Of a stretch of DNA of 64,000 nucleotides, positions 27,147-35,038 are shown one piece after another (within the stretch, counting starts at the first letter, position 1; each line of letters begins with the position of its first letter). Under the pieces are notes generated by a model, which worked only from the letters and a program-made list of their open reading frames with translations, ran no database searches and was not told the origin of the DNA. Made by a program: the position numbers and the translations under genes. The stretch comes from a virus: positions 21,064-85,063 of IMG/VR virus record IMGVR_UViG_3300044807_000022. One strand, given 5' to 3'.

Positions 27147-27471
27147 ACGCAAGGGCAAGCAGGAGAAGCTGGCGTCGGCGCTGACCATCGGCGGCCGAAT
27201 CTCCGACTACCGTCAGAAGAAGGGCCTGAGCTACGACGACCTCATCGAGGCGTGCAAGGGCGTCTGGCGCGACCCGTGGCGACGGCCGGTCACGAAGTCC
27301 TACCTCCAGAAGTTGGAGAAGGGCAAGGTGCGCGATCTGTCGGCGCACACGGACAACACGCTCGGCAAGGACGGCGAAGTGATCGAAGTCGTGGGCGGCT
27401 TCCCTGCCGTCGCCGCGCGTCTCTGCAAGGCGTTCGGCTGCACACCCCTGGACCTACTGGAGGAGCGCTGA
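27136..27471 (+). CDS. Helix-turn-helix XRE-like regulator
   Basis: A 111-residue basic protein. ISDYRQKKGLSYDDLIEACKG and the following helix pair resemble a Cro/C1-type (XRE) DNA-binding domain with an insert; the C-terminal FPAVAARLCKAFGCTPLDLLE matches the last helices of that fold. Overlaps neighbours by 11 bp and 1 bp. Confidence 0.55.
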   Translation: MAPRRKGKQEKLASALTIGGRISDYRQKKGLSYDDLIEACKGVWRDPWRRPVTKSYLQKLEKGKVRDLSAHTDNTLGKDGEVIEVVGGFPAVAARLCKAFGCTPLDLLEER

Positions 27472-28286
27472 TGGTCAGCGGAGACGTGATCGGTGGAGTG
27501 ATCGACAACGGCGAGTACGCGGCGCTCGACGCGTTCGCTGATTCGTGGCGCAGGACGCAGGGCTCCTCCACGGTGCCGCCGATGGTCTGGGACGTGGGAG
27601 CGAACGTGGGCGACTACTCGCTCGCCGTGCTGCGCCGCTTGCCGAGCGCGCACATCATCGCGTTCGAGCCGCAGTCCGGGGCCTACGGCACGCTCGCGAG
27701 AACGTTCGCTGAGGCGCGCAACGTGCGCTGCAACAACGTCGGACTGTCGTCGCACGATCACCCCGGCCTGCTCTACAAGACAACCCACCCGGCGTGCTAC
27801 CTCGCCTCCACGGTGGCGCAGTCGGGGGAGCGCCTGGGCGTGAGCATCGACACGACCGAGGAGGCGCAGTTCTTCGCGGGCGAGCACATGATGGGCCTGG
27901 AGCAGATCGACTACATCGACTGGCTCAAGATCGACACCGAGGGCCATGAGCTTGAAGTGCTCAGGGGCTTTGGCGACAAGCTCGTCCACGACGTGAAGGT
28001 GGTCCAGTTCGAGTACAACCTGGCCGCCGTCGAGCGGGGCGTGCGCTTCCTGGACCTGTGGAACATGGTCTGCCCGATGTTCGAGGTCTACCGGCTGGAC
28101 GAGGACGGCACCGTCACCTACCTGCCCGAGTACGACGCGGCGCAGGAGGGCGACGAGGGTGGTTCGCAGCGCAACTACCTGGGCGTCCACATCGAGTGCG
28201 AGTGGTTCGCCTTCGAGAAGGACCGTCCGGTCGGAACGGCAGACTGTCGTCCGGAGTTCGAGCGAGACACTGGAGAAGCGGCATGA
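27471..28286 (+). CDS. FkbM-family methyltransferase
   Basis: A 271-residue SAM-dependent methyltransferase. WDVGANVGDYSLAVLRR is motif I, IIAFEPQSGAYGTLARTF the Asp/Glu motif of FkbM enzymes, and IDWLKIDTEGHELEVLRGF the conserved strand with the DxEGxE signature. FkbM enzymes O-methylate sugars in polyketides and glycans. ATG 27471 overlaps the preceding stop. It opens a run of glycosyltransferase genes. A palindrome copy lies at 28234-28259. Confidence 0.85.
   Translation: MVSGDVIGGVIDNGEYAALDAFADSWRRTQGSSTVPPMVWDVGANVGDYSLAVLRRLPSAHIIAFEPQSGAYGTLARTFAEARNVRCNNVGLSSHDHPGLLYKTTHPACYLASTVAQSGERLGVSIDTTEEAQFFAGEHMMGLEQIDYIDWLKIDTEGHELEVLRGFGDKLVHDVKVVQFEYNLAAVERGVRFLDLWNMVCPMFEVYRLDEDGTVTYLPEYDAAQEGDEGGSQRNYLGVHIECEWFAFEKDRPVGTADCRPEFERDTGEAA
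28234..28259. repeat. Dispersed palindrome copy (intragenic)
   Basis: GAA-N6-ACTGTCGT-N6-TTC at the end of the FkbM gene. Confidence 0.7.
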
Positions 28287-28420
28287 CGATCATCTGGTTC
28301 GGTCGGTGGTGGTGGGCGCGGCTCGGCCCGTTCACGTTCCATCGGCACTACACGCCCTTCAGGATCAAGGGCCAGCGCCGCTGGACGCCGTTCGTCACGA
28401 TCAGGTGGGCCGGGCCGTGA
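28283..28420 (+). CDS. Small Trp/Arg-rich protein
   Basis: A 45-residue basic protein with six Trp (GRWWWARLGPFTFHRHYTPF), coupled by ATGA and GTGA overlaps to the genes on either side. Too short for a family, but conserved operon spacing suggests it is translated. Confidence 0.45.
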   Translation: MTIIWFGRWWWARLGPFTFHRHYTPFRIKGQRRWTPFVTIRWAGP

Positions 28421-29220
28421 GGTACCTGTCCGTCGCGGCGATCTTCAAGAACGAAGCGCCCTACCTGCGCGAGTGGATCGAGTTCCACCGCATGGTCGGG
28501 GTCGAGCACTTCTACCTGTACGACAACGGGTCCACGGACAACCCCGTGCTGGAGCTTCGCGAGTACATCATGGAGAACGTCGTCACGCTGCGCCCGTGGC
28601 CGGGCAAGGTCGCGCAGAAGTCCGCCTACGAGGCGGCGCTGTCGCAAAGTCGTGACGCCAGTCGGTGGCTCGCGTTCATCGACCTGGACGAGTACCTGTG
28701 GAGCCCGGTCGAGGTACACCCGTTCGGGTGGATGCCGCTCCCGGAGGTCCTGGCGAGCTACGAAGATCACCCGGCGGTCGTCGCCAACTGGTGCGTGTTC
28801 GGCCCGAGCGGGAACGAGACCAAGCCCGAGGACCTGGTGATCGACGCCTACTGCGGTCGAGTGCCGGACGACGACCCGATCAACACCCACGTCAAGAGCA
28901 TCGTCAACCCCCGTGAGGTCCTGGGCTACACGGACCCGCACTCGTTCACCTACTCGCGCGGCGTGGCGGTGAACGAGGAGCACTACCCGGTGATGGGGCC
29001 GCTGACCGACTACGTGTCGTTCGACGTGCTGCGGGTGAACCACTACTTCACGAAGTCGCGCGAGGAGGCCGAGGCCAAGTGGGGCAGGGGTCGCGCCGAT
29101 ACGGGCACGACGCGCGACTGGTCCGAGTTCGAGGCGCTGGCCGCTACCGCCACGGTGCGCGACCTTGACCTGTCGAACGCGTGGGGGGAGCCGCTACGCG
29201 AGAGGCTGGGCCGGACGTGA
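28417..29220 (+). CDS. GT92-type glycosyltransferase
   Basis: A 267-residue protein. AIFKNEAPYLREWIEFHRMVGVEHFYLYDNGS is the start of the GT92 fold (DUF23-like); SRWLAFIDLDEYLW contains the metal-binding DLDEY; HVKSIVNP and VNHYFTKSREEAEAKW match the family's C-terminal motifs. It would transfer a sugar from a nucleotide donor. GTG start. Target unknown; phage virion proteins are one possibility. Confidence 0.85.
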   Translation: MRYLSVAAIFKNEAPYLREWIEFHRMVGVEHFYLYDNGSTDNPVLELREYIMENVVTLRPWPGKVAQKSAYEAALSQSRDASRWLAFIDLDEYLWSPVEVHPFGWMPLPEVLASYEDHPAVVANWCVFGPSGNETKPEDLVIDAYCGRVPDDDPINTHVKSIVNPREVLGYTDPHSFTYSRGVAVNEEHYPVMGPLTDYVSFDVLRVNHYFTKSREEAEAKWGRGRADTGTTRDWSEFEALAATATVRDLDLSNAWGEPLRERLGRT

Positions 29221-29360
29221 GCACCACGCCGACACCCCCGCCCCCGCCTACGCCGCCGTACGACCTGTGGCTCCAGTATCAGGCCACCGCCATCGACCAC
29301 TGCCTGAAGCTCGGCGGGGTGGTCATCGACCCGTCACCGAAAGCGGGGTTCGCGAAGTGA
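29217..29360 (+). CDS. Short Pro-rich protein
   Basis: A 47-residue frame with a run of Pro at the N-terminus and a helical C-terminal part. GTGA overlaps on both sides. No family recognised. Confidence 0.4.
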   Translation: MSTTPTPPPPPTPPYDLWLQYQATAIDHCLKLGGVVIDPSPKAGFAK

Positions 29361-29629
29361 GTTCCGAGGCGAAGAACCTGGCGGTCATCACGGCCGCCGT
29401 CAGGCAGCACAACGCGACGTGCGCGTATCCCGCAACTGCCGTCAGGATGAACCCCTTCGAGGTCGAGCGCCTGGGCTGGGACGAGATTCTGGGCGTGCCC
29501 ATCGAGCCTGACCCGAGCATGGGCAGCGCGCAGTTCCGGATCGACTGCGGCAAGCCGACCGGCGCTCCCTCCGAGGAGGAGGAGGCCACGGTCGCCAACC
29601 CGATCCGTGCGGAGCCGGTGTTCGCATGA
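29357..29629 (+). CDS. Small acidic protein, unknown
   Basis: A 90-residue protein with an acidic segment (SEEEEATVANP) near its end. GTG start by coupling. A palindrome-like site (29426-29451) encodes YPATAVRMN. Function unknown. Confidence 0.45.
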   Translation: MSSEAKNLAVITAAVRQHNATCAYPATAVRMNPFEVERLGWDEILGVPIEPDPSMGSAQFRIDCGKPTGAPSEEEEATVANPIRAEPVFA

Positions 29630-29781
29630 GGCTCGACAGGGTGGCCGCACTGGCGCACATCGCCTACTCGCACATCTACGGGCGCATCCCCGTGGCGGGC
29701 AAGCGCGAACAGACGAGGCTCAACGCGGCGCTCGCGGTGTGGCGCGCGCGTGAGCGGCGGCGGGGCAGGCAACCGGCGTGA
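29626..29781 (+). CDS. Small basic helical protein
   Basis: A 51-residue basic helical protein with 4-bp overlaps on both sides. No motif. Confidence 0.4.
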   Translation: MRLDRVAALAHIAYSHIYGRIPVAGKREQTRLNAALAVWRARERRRGRQPA

Positions 29782-30272
29782 CCCGCGAACAGGCCATCGG
29801 GTACCTGGCGGGCATCATCGACGGTGAGGGGTCCGTCTGCGGTGGGAGCAACCGGCACGTAGCCATTGCGAACACCGACCGGGCGATCATCGACGCCACC
29901 GTGACCGCCTGCGAGGCGGTGGGGATCGAGCCGCGCGTCAACGGGCCGTACCAACCCCGGTCGAGGAAGAAGTGGAGCGAGTTCTGGGTCGTCGTCATCC
30001 GGGGGCCAGCGAACCTCCAACTGGCGTCGGAGCTTCCCCTGGCGGCCACGAAGAAGCGTGAGGCGCTGATTGAACTCGCCACGTTCCCGTGCCGTCGCTA
30101 CACGCGCACCAGCGAAATCCCGGCAGAGGAGCTACGCGCGCTCTACGAGGGCCGACGCCTCACGCAGGGTGAAGTCGCTGCGGAAATGGGCGTTGCCAAG
30201 AGCACTGTCGAGCGCTGGATGCAGAAGGCGGGCATCCCGTGCCGTCCGAGGGGGCCACGATGCGCCCGCTGA
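29778..30272 (+). CDS. LAGLIDADG-like protein with C-terminal HTH
   Basis: A 164-residue protein. Residues 7-18 (YLAGIIDGEGS) are one LAGLIDADG helix with its acidic residue, and the following beta strands fit a single-motif homing endonuclease, which would act as a dimer. Residues 130-160 (LTQGEVAAEMGVAKSTVERWMQKAGI) are a helix-turn-helix. No intron or intein is visible around it, so it may be free-standing or serve as a regulator. GTG start. Confidence 0.7.
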   Translation: MTREQAIGYLAGIIDGEGSVCGGSNRHVAIANTDRAIIDATVTACEAVGIEPRVNGPYQPRSRKKWSEFWVVVIRGPANLQLASELPLAATKKREALIELATFPCRRYTRTSEIPAEELRALYEGRRLTQGEVAAEMGVAKSTVERWMQKAGIPCRPRGPRCAR

Positions 30273-31057
30273 TCGTGGTCCCGACGTATATCAATGCGCC
30301 GCAGGACCTCGCGGTGGTGATGGACTGCCTGAAGTCGGCCAACCGTACGGCTGGGGAGGACGCGGACGTGCTCGTGGTCGATGACTGCTCGCCGCGCCAA
30401 GACCTCGTGGATGCGCTCGACGGCGCGAAGTCGAGGCTGGAGTTCGAGCTTCACCGCAAGGACGAGAACACGGGCTTCTCGAAGACGGTGAACGTCGGGC
30501 TGCGCCGGGCTCTCGATGAAGGGCGTGACGCCATCCTCGCGAACGCCGATCTGGAGTTCATAGATCGTGGCTGGGTGCCACTGATGCAGCGACAGCAGAC
30601 CTCCGACGAGGACGGCACTCTCGCGTACGTAGTCGGCGCGCTGCTGCTCTACCCGAACGGGCTGATCCAGCACGCGGGCGACTACTTCTCGTTCCTCGAC
30701 CGGGTGTTCTCGCACTGGCTCCAGTACGGGCCGCAGGACCTACCCGAGGCGCAGCGTGCGCAGCCGAGTCTCGTGACGGGGGCGCTCCAGTTCATCCGCC
30801 ACGAATGCCTGACGACAGTCGGGCTGTACGACGAGCAGTTCAAGCTCGGCTACGAGGACGTGGACTACTGCATCCGCGTGTTCAACGCCGGGCAGGAGTG
30901 CGTGTACCAGCCGCACGTCCGGGCCTATCACTTCGAGTCGATGTTCCGAGGTCGCAAGAGCGACAAAATCATCGCGTGGGAGACTGAAAGCTGGGTCTAC
31001 TTTATGACCAAGTGGCGCAACCAGTCCTTCGCGCGGTTCATTCCAAGGATCGTATGA
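30260..31057 (+). CDS. GT2-family glycosyltransferase
   Basis: A 265-residue GT-A fold enzyme. IVVPTYINAPQDL starts the nucleotide-binding fold, VLVVDDCSPRQDL is the first acidic motif, AILANADLEFIDRGW takes the place of the metal-binding DxD, and LGYEDVDYCIRVFNAG is the catalytic ED region typical of rhamnosyl-type GT2 enzymes. ATG 30260 overlaps the LAGLIDADG gene. Acts in the cytoplasm. Confidence 0.88.
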   Translation: MRPLIVVPTYINAPQDLAVVMDCLKSANRTAGEDADVLVVDDCSPRQDLVDALDGAKSRLEFELHRKDENTGFSKTVNVGLRRALDEGRDAILANADLEFIDRGWVPLMQRQQTSDEDGTLAYVVGALLLYPNGLIQHAGDYFSFLDRVFSHWLQYGPQDLPEAQRAQPSLVTGALQFIRHECLTTVGLYDEQFKLGYEDVDYCIRVFNAGQECVYQPHVRAYHFESMFRGRKSDKIIAWETESWVYFMTKWRNQSFARFIPRIV

Positions 31058-31560
31058 ACGACGACCGTCACGAAGTAGGTCCCGCCGCGTTCTCCCCCGA
31101 CCGCCTGTACCGCTACATGCTCACGCGGGAGTGGGACAAGGCGGCCCCTCGCCTGATGGTGGTGGGCCTCAACCCGAGCACCGCCGACGAGCACTCGCTG
31201 GACCCGACGCTGCGGCGCGTGCGCGAGTTCGCCAAGCGCTGGGGCATGGGCGGGTTCGTAATGACGAATCTGTTCGCCTTCAGGGCGACCAAGCCCAAGG
31301 ACATGATGGCCGCCGCCAATCCGGTCGGCCCCATGAACGACCAATGGCTAGAGCACCTGGCGAAGGATTCGGGCCTGGTCCTCGCCGCCTGGGGTGCGCA
31401 CGGCGGCTTCCTCGACCGCGACAAGCGCGTGCTCGAACTCCTGACGACCGTTAGAGGTTCACCGCCGCTCTGTCTGGGGACGACAGCGAAGGGCTTCCCC
31501 CGCCACCCGCTCTACCTCAAGAGCGACACCGATCCGATCCCGTACCTGGGCCGACTGTGA
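31054..31560 (+). CDS. DUF1643 family protein
   Basis: A 168-residue protein. LMVVGLNPSTADEHSLDPTLRRVREFAKRWGMGGFVMTNLFAFRAT is the hallmark of DUF1643 proteins, which are found in phages and defence-related loci with unknown function. LVLAAWGAHG and LGTTAKGFPRHPLYL are the other conserved blocks. Complete length. A perfect palindrome copy (31435-31460) is embedded near the C-terminus. Confidence 0.85.
   Translation: MNDDRHEVGPAAFSPDRLYRYMLTREWDKAAPRLMVVGLNPSTADEHSLDPTLRRVREFAKRWGMGGFVMTNLFAFRATKPKDMMAAANPVGPMNDQWLEHLAKDSGLVLAAWGAHGGFLDRDKRVLELLTTVRGSPPLCLGTTAKGFPRHPLYLKSDTDPIPYLGRL
31435..31460. repeat. Dispersed palindrome copy (intragenic, strong)
   Basis: GAACTCCTG-ACGACCGT-TAGAGGTTC: the outer arms and core are symmetric. 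Inside the DUF1643 gene, coding for LTTVRGS. Confidence 0.85.
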
Positions 31561-32582
31561 AGGCGCTGTTCGTCGGCAAGGGCAAGGCGCGCACGGCGTG
31601 GTACCGCTGCTACCTGCCTGCGATCTACATGGGGGCCGACTGGTCGGGCCTCGAAGGCGTGCCGCCGAACGAGGTACACGTCACCGGGCAGGTGGGCGAC
31701 AACACGCAGCGGCCCAATATGTTCGACTACGACGTGGTGGTCATCCAGCAACCGGCCGATCAGGCGTGGCTCGACCACATCAAGAGGCTGCGGGCCGCTG
31801 GTGTGAAAGTGCTAGTGGAGATAGACGATTACGTCCACGGCATCCCGAGGAAGAAGGACCACGACTTCCGCGAGCACTTCACCCCCGAGTACCTGCGTGG
31901 GCTCGAACGCTGCATGCGCGCCGCCGATGGGCTCATCTGCTCCACCGAGTACCTGGCGAAGCGCTACCGACAGTTCAACGATCAGGTCTGGGTCTGCCTC
32001 AACTGCCTCGACATAGCTCGCTACCGACTGACCCGCCCGCCGCGTTCGACGGTGAACATCGGGTGGGCCGGTGCGACGGCGCACGCCGAGGCGGTGATGG
32101 GCTGGCTGCAAGCCGTCGCCAACGTCATGTTCGCGAAGGACAACACGTGCTTCGTGTCCATCGGCCAGCCGTTCGCGGAGCCGTTCAAGGAGCACTTCCT
32201 GGACCGGGCCATCAGCATCCCCTTCACGATGCTGGAGACCTACCCGGCCGCCATGACGATGTTCGACATAGCGCTCGCGCCTGCGGGTCGTGGCTCGTTC
32301 TACCGAGGCAAGTCCGACCTGCGCTGGCTGGAGGCGGGCGCGCTCGGCATCCCGCTCATTGCGAGCCCCAAGGTCTACCCGATGATCGAGCACGGCGTGA
32401 CGGGTTTCCATGCGTCGTCCGCCCAGGAGGTCGAGGAGGTCTTGTTCGACCTGGTGGCCGACGAGGAAAAGCGAACGAGAGTCGGAGAATCCGTCAAGCG
32501 CTACGTGCTGGAGGAACGCTCGATGGAGGTCGGCGTGGCGCAGTGGCAAGCGGCGCTGGGGGAAGTTGTCGCAGCATCGTAA
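31557..32582 (+). CDS. GT4-like glycosyltransferase
   Basis: A 341-residue GT-B type enzyme. The N-terminal domain (YDVVVIQQPADQAWL; VEIDDYVHGIP) and the C-terminal domain with GWAGATAHAEAV, DIALAPAG, and SDLRWLEAGALGIPLIAS (acidic residue pair separated by the usual spacing) fit group 1 glycosyltransferases. GTG start overlaps DUF1643 by 4 bp. Last of the sugar genes; a TAAATT-bearing palindrome-like site overlaps its stop. Confidence 0.8.
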   Translation: MKALFVGKGKARTAWYRCYLPAIYMGADWSGLEGVPPNEVHVTGQVGDNTQRPNMFDYDVVVIQQPADQAWLDHIKRLRAAGVKVLVEIDDYVHGIPRKKDHDFREHFTPEYLRGLERCMRAADGLICSTEYLAKRYRQFNDQVWVCLNCLDIARYRLTRPPRSTVNIGWAGATAHAEAVMGWLQAVANVMFAKDNTCFVSIGQPFAEPFKEHFLDRAISIPFTMLETYPAAMTMFDIALAPAGRGSFYRGKSDLRWLEAGALGIPLIASPKVYPMIEHGVTGFHASSAQEVEEVLFDLVADEEKRTRVGESVKRYVLEERSMEVGVAQWQAALGEVVAAS

Positions 32583-32619
32583 ATTAGGGGTAGCGAGCAA
32601 CCGCGAAACGGGGGTCGGA

Positions 32620-32718
32620 ATGCTGGCAAGGCTGAGGACGGTGGCAGGGCACACGCTCTGGCTCCTGGACTACCACACGACGGTCATCCGCCGGAACGCC
32701 AAGGCTCGGGGCGCATGA
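32620..32718 (+). CDS. 32-residue basic protein
   Basis: ATG 32620 follows GGGGGTCGGA. The product (MLARLRTVAGHTLWLLDYHT...) is basic with a hydrophobic core. Upstream lies a palindrome-like element with TAAATT near 32577, a possible promoter. The stop overlaps the next ATG. Confidence 0.4.
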   Translation: MLARLRTVAGHTLWLLDYHTTVIRRNAKARGA

Positions 32719-32924
32719 GGGCCTGTGCGGGCTCCTGTGGCGTCCTGAGCGCCGAGGCGGCCCATGTGAGGGAAGTCGCCGCCCACCACGGCCGCGAGGC
32801 GCTGAGGGCGCTCCTGCTGGGCCGTGTGCGGGTGCTCGCCACGCTGCCGGTCCGAGTCGCCTTCTCCCTGGTCGCCGGGGTCCCGGAGCACTTCACCTAT
32901 GAAAGCACCACTACACCCCGTTAG
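32715..32924 (+). CDS. Small protein, unknown
   Basis: A 69-residue protein coupled by an ATGA overlap. Three Cys/His near the N-terminus and a hydrophobic C-terminal stretch. No family. Confidence 0.4.
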   Translation: MRACAGSCGVLSAEAAHVREVAAHHGREALRALLLGRVRVLATLPVRVAFSLVAGVPEHFTYESTTTPR

Positions 32925-33027
32925 CACCTGCGCGGTGAACCCGCACCTGGCCCCCGGTCACTGTGGGTGTTACGACTGCGGCAAGAAGCTCGTCGCCGCC
33001 TACGCCCCGCACGTTCTCAAGCGCTAA
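32899..33027 (+). CDS. Small CxC/CxxC protein
   Basis: A 42-residue frame with HCGCYDCGKK, a zinc-knuckle-like cysteine group. It overlaps the upstream frame by 26 bp. The Cys spacing makes translation plausible. Confidence 0.4.
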   Translation: MKAPLHPVSTCAVNPHLAPGHCGCYDCGKKLVAAYAPHVLKR

Positions 33028-33059
33028 CGGCCGTCGCGCGATCCGTCCGGTCGGGGGCT

Positions 33060-33065
33060 TAGCGT
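33060..33065 (+). promoter_or_regulatory. Leaderless-type -10 TAGCGT
   Basis: TAGCGT ends 8 bases before the sigma-like gene's ATG (33074), and no ribosome binding site is present. This is the layout of leaderless actinobacterial transcripts. Confidence 0.45.
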
Positions 33066-33073
33066 CCTCGACC

Positions 33074-33700
33074 ATGGTGAAGTCAACAGGGACGGTCACG
33101 GATCAGCAGATCGCGGCGTACGAGGGGCTGGTCTGCTCCACCACGGAGCTTCACGTCGCCACGGTGAACATCGAGCGCGACGACCTGCGGCAACTGTTCC
33201 GCATCAAGGTCTGGCAGGCGCTCCGGAGCTACAACCCGACGCGCTCGAACATGAAGGAGAAGGATTACGTCTTCTCCTGTGTCTTCAACCTCGCCAAGGA
33301 CCTGCACCGGGGCACGAAGTACAAGCCACGCCCGGAGAGCTACATCGAGGACCTGGCACCGGCTCGCGACAGCGGCGGCGTCGAGCGCTCGGGCCGCGAC
33401 CGCTGGGAAGCGGAGCATGGGTTGGCCGTCGAGCGGGACACGATCTTCTCGGAGGTCGAGGTCGAGAAAGTCCCGATTCCAAACACACTTTCCAAGGTCG
33501 AGGCCCAGGTCGTGTGCTTGCTCTACTCCGACTACCGGCAGGGTGAGATTGCTCGTCGCCTCGGACTCTCGAAGCGCGAAATGGAAGGGGCCATGCGCGG
33601 CATCAAGACGAAGTTGGCCGACTTCAAGCCAGGCGACGGCGCGCAGATCGTCACCCTGCCCATCCCGGAACAGCAGGAGCAGCAGGCGGTCGCGGCCTAG
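33074..33700 (+). CDS. Sigma-70-like factor
   Basis: A 208-residue protein. Residues 30-85 (IERDDLRQLFRIKVWQALRSY ... VFSCVFNLAKDLHR) resemble sigma region 2, and residues 140-185 (LSKVEAQVVCLLYSDYRQGEIARRLGLSKREMEGAMRGIKTKL) are a region 4 helix-turn-helix. It may direct host polymerase to late phage promoters. It is the last plus-strand gene before the switch and overlaps the convergent gene by 4 bp. Confidence 0.65.
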   Translation: MVKSTGTVTDQQIAAYEGLVCSTTELHVATVNIERDDLRQLFRIKVWQALRSYNPTRSNMKEKDYVFSCVFNLAKDLHRGTKYKPRPESYIEDLAPARDSGGVERSGRDRWEAEHGLAVERDTIFSEVEVEKVPIPNTLSKVEAQVVCLLYSDYRQGEIARRLGLSKREMEGAMRGIKTKLADFKPGDGAQIVTLPIPEQQEQQAVAA

Positions 33701-34002
33701 CGCGTGTACGCCGCGCCAAGCTCCGCGACGATGACCTCGGGGAGCGTGTCGCGGATGCCGTCGAGCACGTTGCGCGAGCGCTCGTAAAGCTCGTCCTCGC
33801 TGAGGTTCCCGGCCTTCCAGTCGCGCACGGCGAGCACCAGGTAGCAGAGTCGTTCGAGCAGGTCGTCGGACGCCGCCATGTCCTCCAGCAGTTCGCGTGC
33901 CTCCTCGGCCGCCTTCTCCGCAGCCTCGACCCGCTCGCCCAGCGCCTTCATGGCCGGGGCGAAGACGAACTGGCGCTTGACCTCGGGCTTCACTTGGCCC
34001 AT
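33697..34002 (-). CDS. Small coiled-coil protein
   Basis: A 101-residue helical, acidic protein with a short coiled coil (RVEAAEKAAEEARELLEDM). It is the last gene of the long minus-strand block and converges on the sigma-like gene. Function unknown. Confidence 0.5.
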   Translation of the reverse strand: MGQVKPEVKRQFVFAPAMKALGERVEAAEKAAEEARELLEDMAASDDLLERLCYLVLAVRDWKAGNLSEDELYERSRNVLDGIRDTLPEVIVAELGAAYTR

Positions 34003-34667
34003 ACGGAACTCCTGATTACCGTCTGAGGATCAAGGCCGTCAAGCTCCGAGACAATTTCGGCCACGACGGCGGGGAAGTGCGGCTCGGGCCAGGACCATGC
34101 CGGGCTGTCCTCGAACGGTGGCTTGTCGGGCGCGTACAGGTAGCCGATCCCCGTGCCCGACCCCGCGTGCCAGAGCGGGTAGAACTCGCCGTCCAGGAAC
34201 GGGTGCGCGGGGAACGTCAGCGGCTCGGGGGCGAGCCCGTGGCGCGGGTCCATGCCCTGGTCCATGCTCAGGTCCACGATCCACTCCTCGTTGACGACGA
34301 GCACAAGGTGGCCGGGCCAGGAGTCGGCGTTGGTCGGTATGTCGCCCCAGCCGACCGCGCGGGCGTAGGTGCCGTCCTCGGCCTCCCACGCCTCCCGCTC
34401 GGCCCTGGTCTCGGGCAGTAGGAACTTGCCCTCGCGTTCGGAGCGGTCCTGCGCGGCGCGGTTCCAGACGAGAACCTGACACGGCACCGGGCGCGACGGG
34501 ATGCCGTAGTGGTCGCAGACCATCTTGGCGATGCGCGTGCTCGATATGCAGTTGTTCAGCGTGCCGGTGGCGACCTTCAGGATCGGGAATCGCCCAACTG
34601 CCGGTAGACCTTCTGCCACGACTTGAGCAAGCACGTGGCGGGGGAGGAAATGCTCGCGGAGGTCCAT
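33990..34667 (-). CDS. Transglutaminase-like protein
   Basis: A 225-residue protein. LNNCISSTRIAKMVCDHYGIPSRPV supplies a Cys at the start of a helix, GHLVLVV the His, and WIVDLSMDQ the Asp of a papain/transglutaminase-like triad in the right order. Such phage proteins are rare; a role in protein crosslinking or peptide cutting is only inferred. ATG 34667 chosen, since the sequence upstream is low in protein character. A palindrome copy at 34006-34031 overlaps the C-terminal codons. Confidence 0.6.
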   Translation of the reverse strand: MDLREHFLPRHVLAQVVAEGLPAVGRFPILKVATGTLNNCISSTRIAKMVCDHYGIPSRPVPCQVLVWNRAAQDRSEREGKFLLPETRAEREAWEAEDGTYARAVGWGDIPTNADSWPGHLVLVVNEEWIVDLSMDQGMDPRHGLAPEPLTFPAHPFLDGEFYPLWHAGSGTGIGYLYAPDKPPFEDSPAWSWPEPHFPAVVAEIVSELDGLDPQTVIRSSVWAK

Positions 34668-34669
34668 GG

Positions 34670-35038
34670 CTACTGGTGGTGGATCGGGCCGGACTGCGCG
34701 CCGCCGCCGCCCTCCAGCAGGCGGGCAAGCTCGGGGTTCTCGCCCAGCACCGACGCTATCGCGCCGCCGAGCAGGGGCACCGCGCACTCGGGGTGGTGGG
34801 GCGCGACGACCATGCCCATCAGCGGCGTGTCCGGGTTCTTGTCCGGAGAGGACGCTGCGTCGAATACGAGCACCAGGTGGTCCAACTCAAACCCCGCGTC
34901 CACCATCGCCTTCTGCGCCGCCGTGATCGCGTTGTCGATCCCCAGGATCGCCATGTCCTCGCCCGTGCGCTGGTCCTCGGGCGTCTCGCGGATGCGCTGT
35001 ATGCGGTCGTCTGTTACGTCGGTCGAGTCCTCGTTCAT
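34670..35038 (-). CDS. Acidic protein, unknown
   Basis: A 122-residue protein, acidic at the N-terminus with a hydrophobic middle (LDHLVLVFDAAS; LMGMVVAPHH). It follows the integrase by a 4-bp overlap (TCAT). No family recognised. Confidence 0.45.
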   Translation of the reverse strand: MNEDSTDVTDDRIQRIRETPEDQRTGEDMAILGIDNAITAAQKAMVDAGFELDHLVLVFDAASSPDKNPDTPLMGMVVAPHHPECAVPLLGGAIASVLGENPELARLLEGGGGAQSGPIHHQ

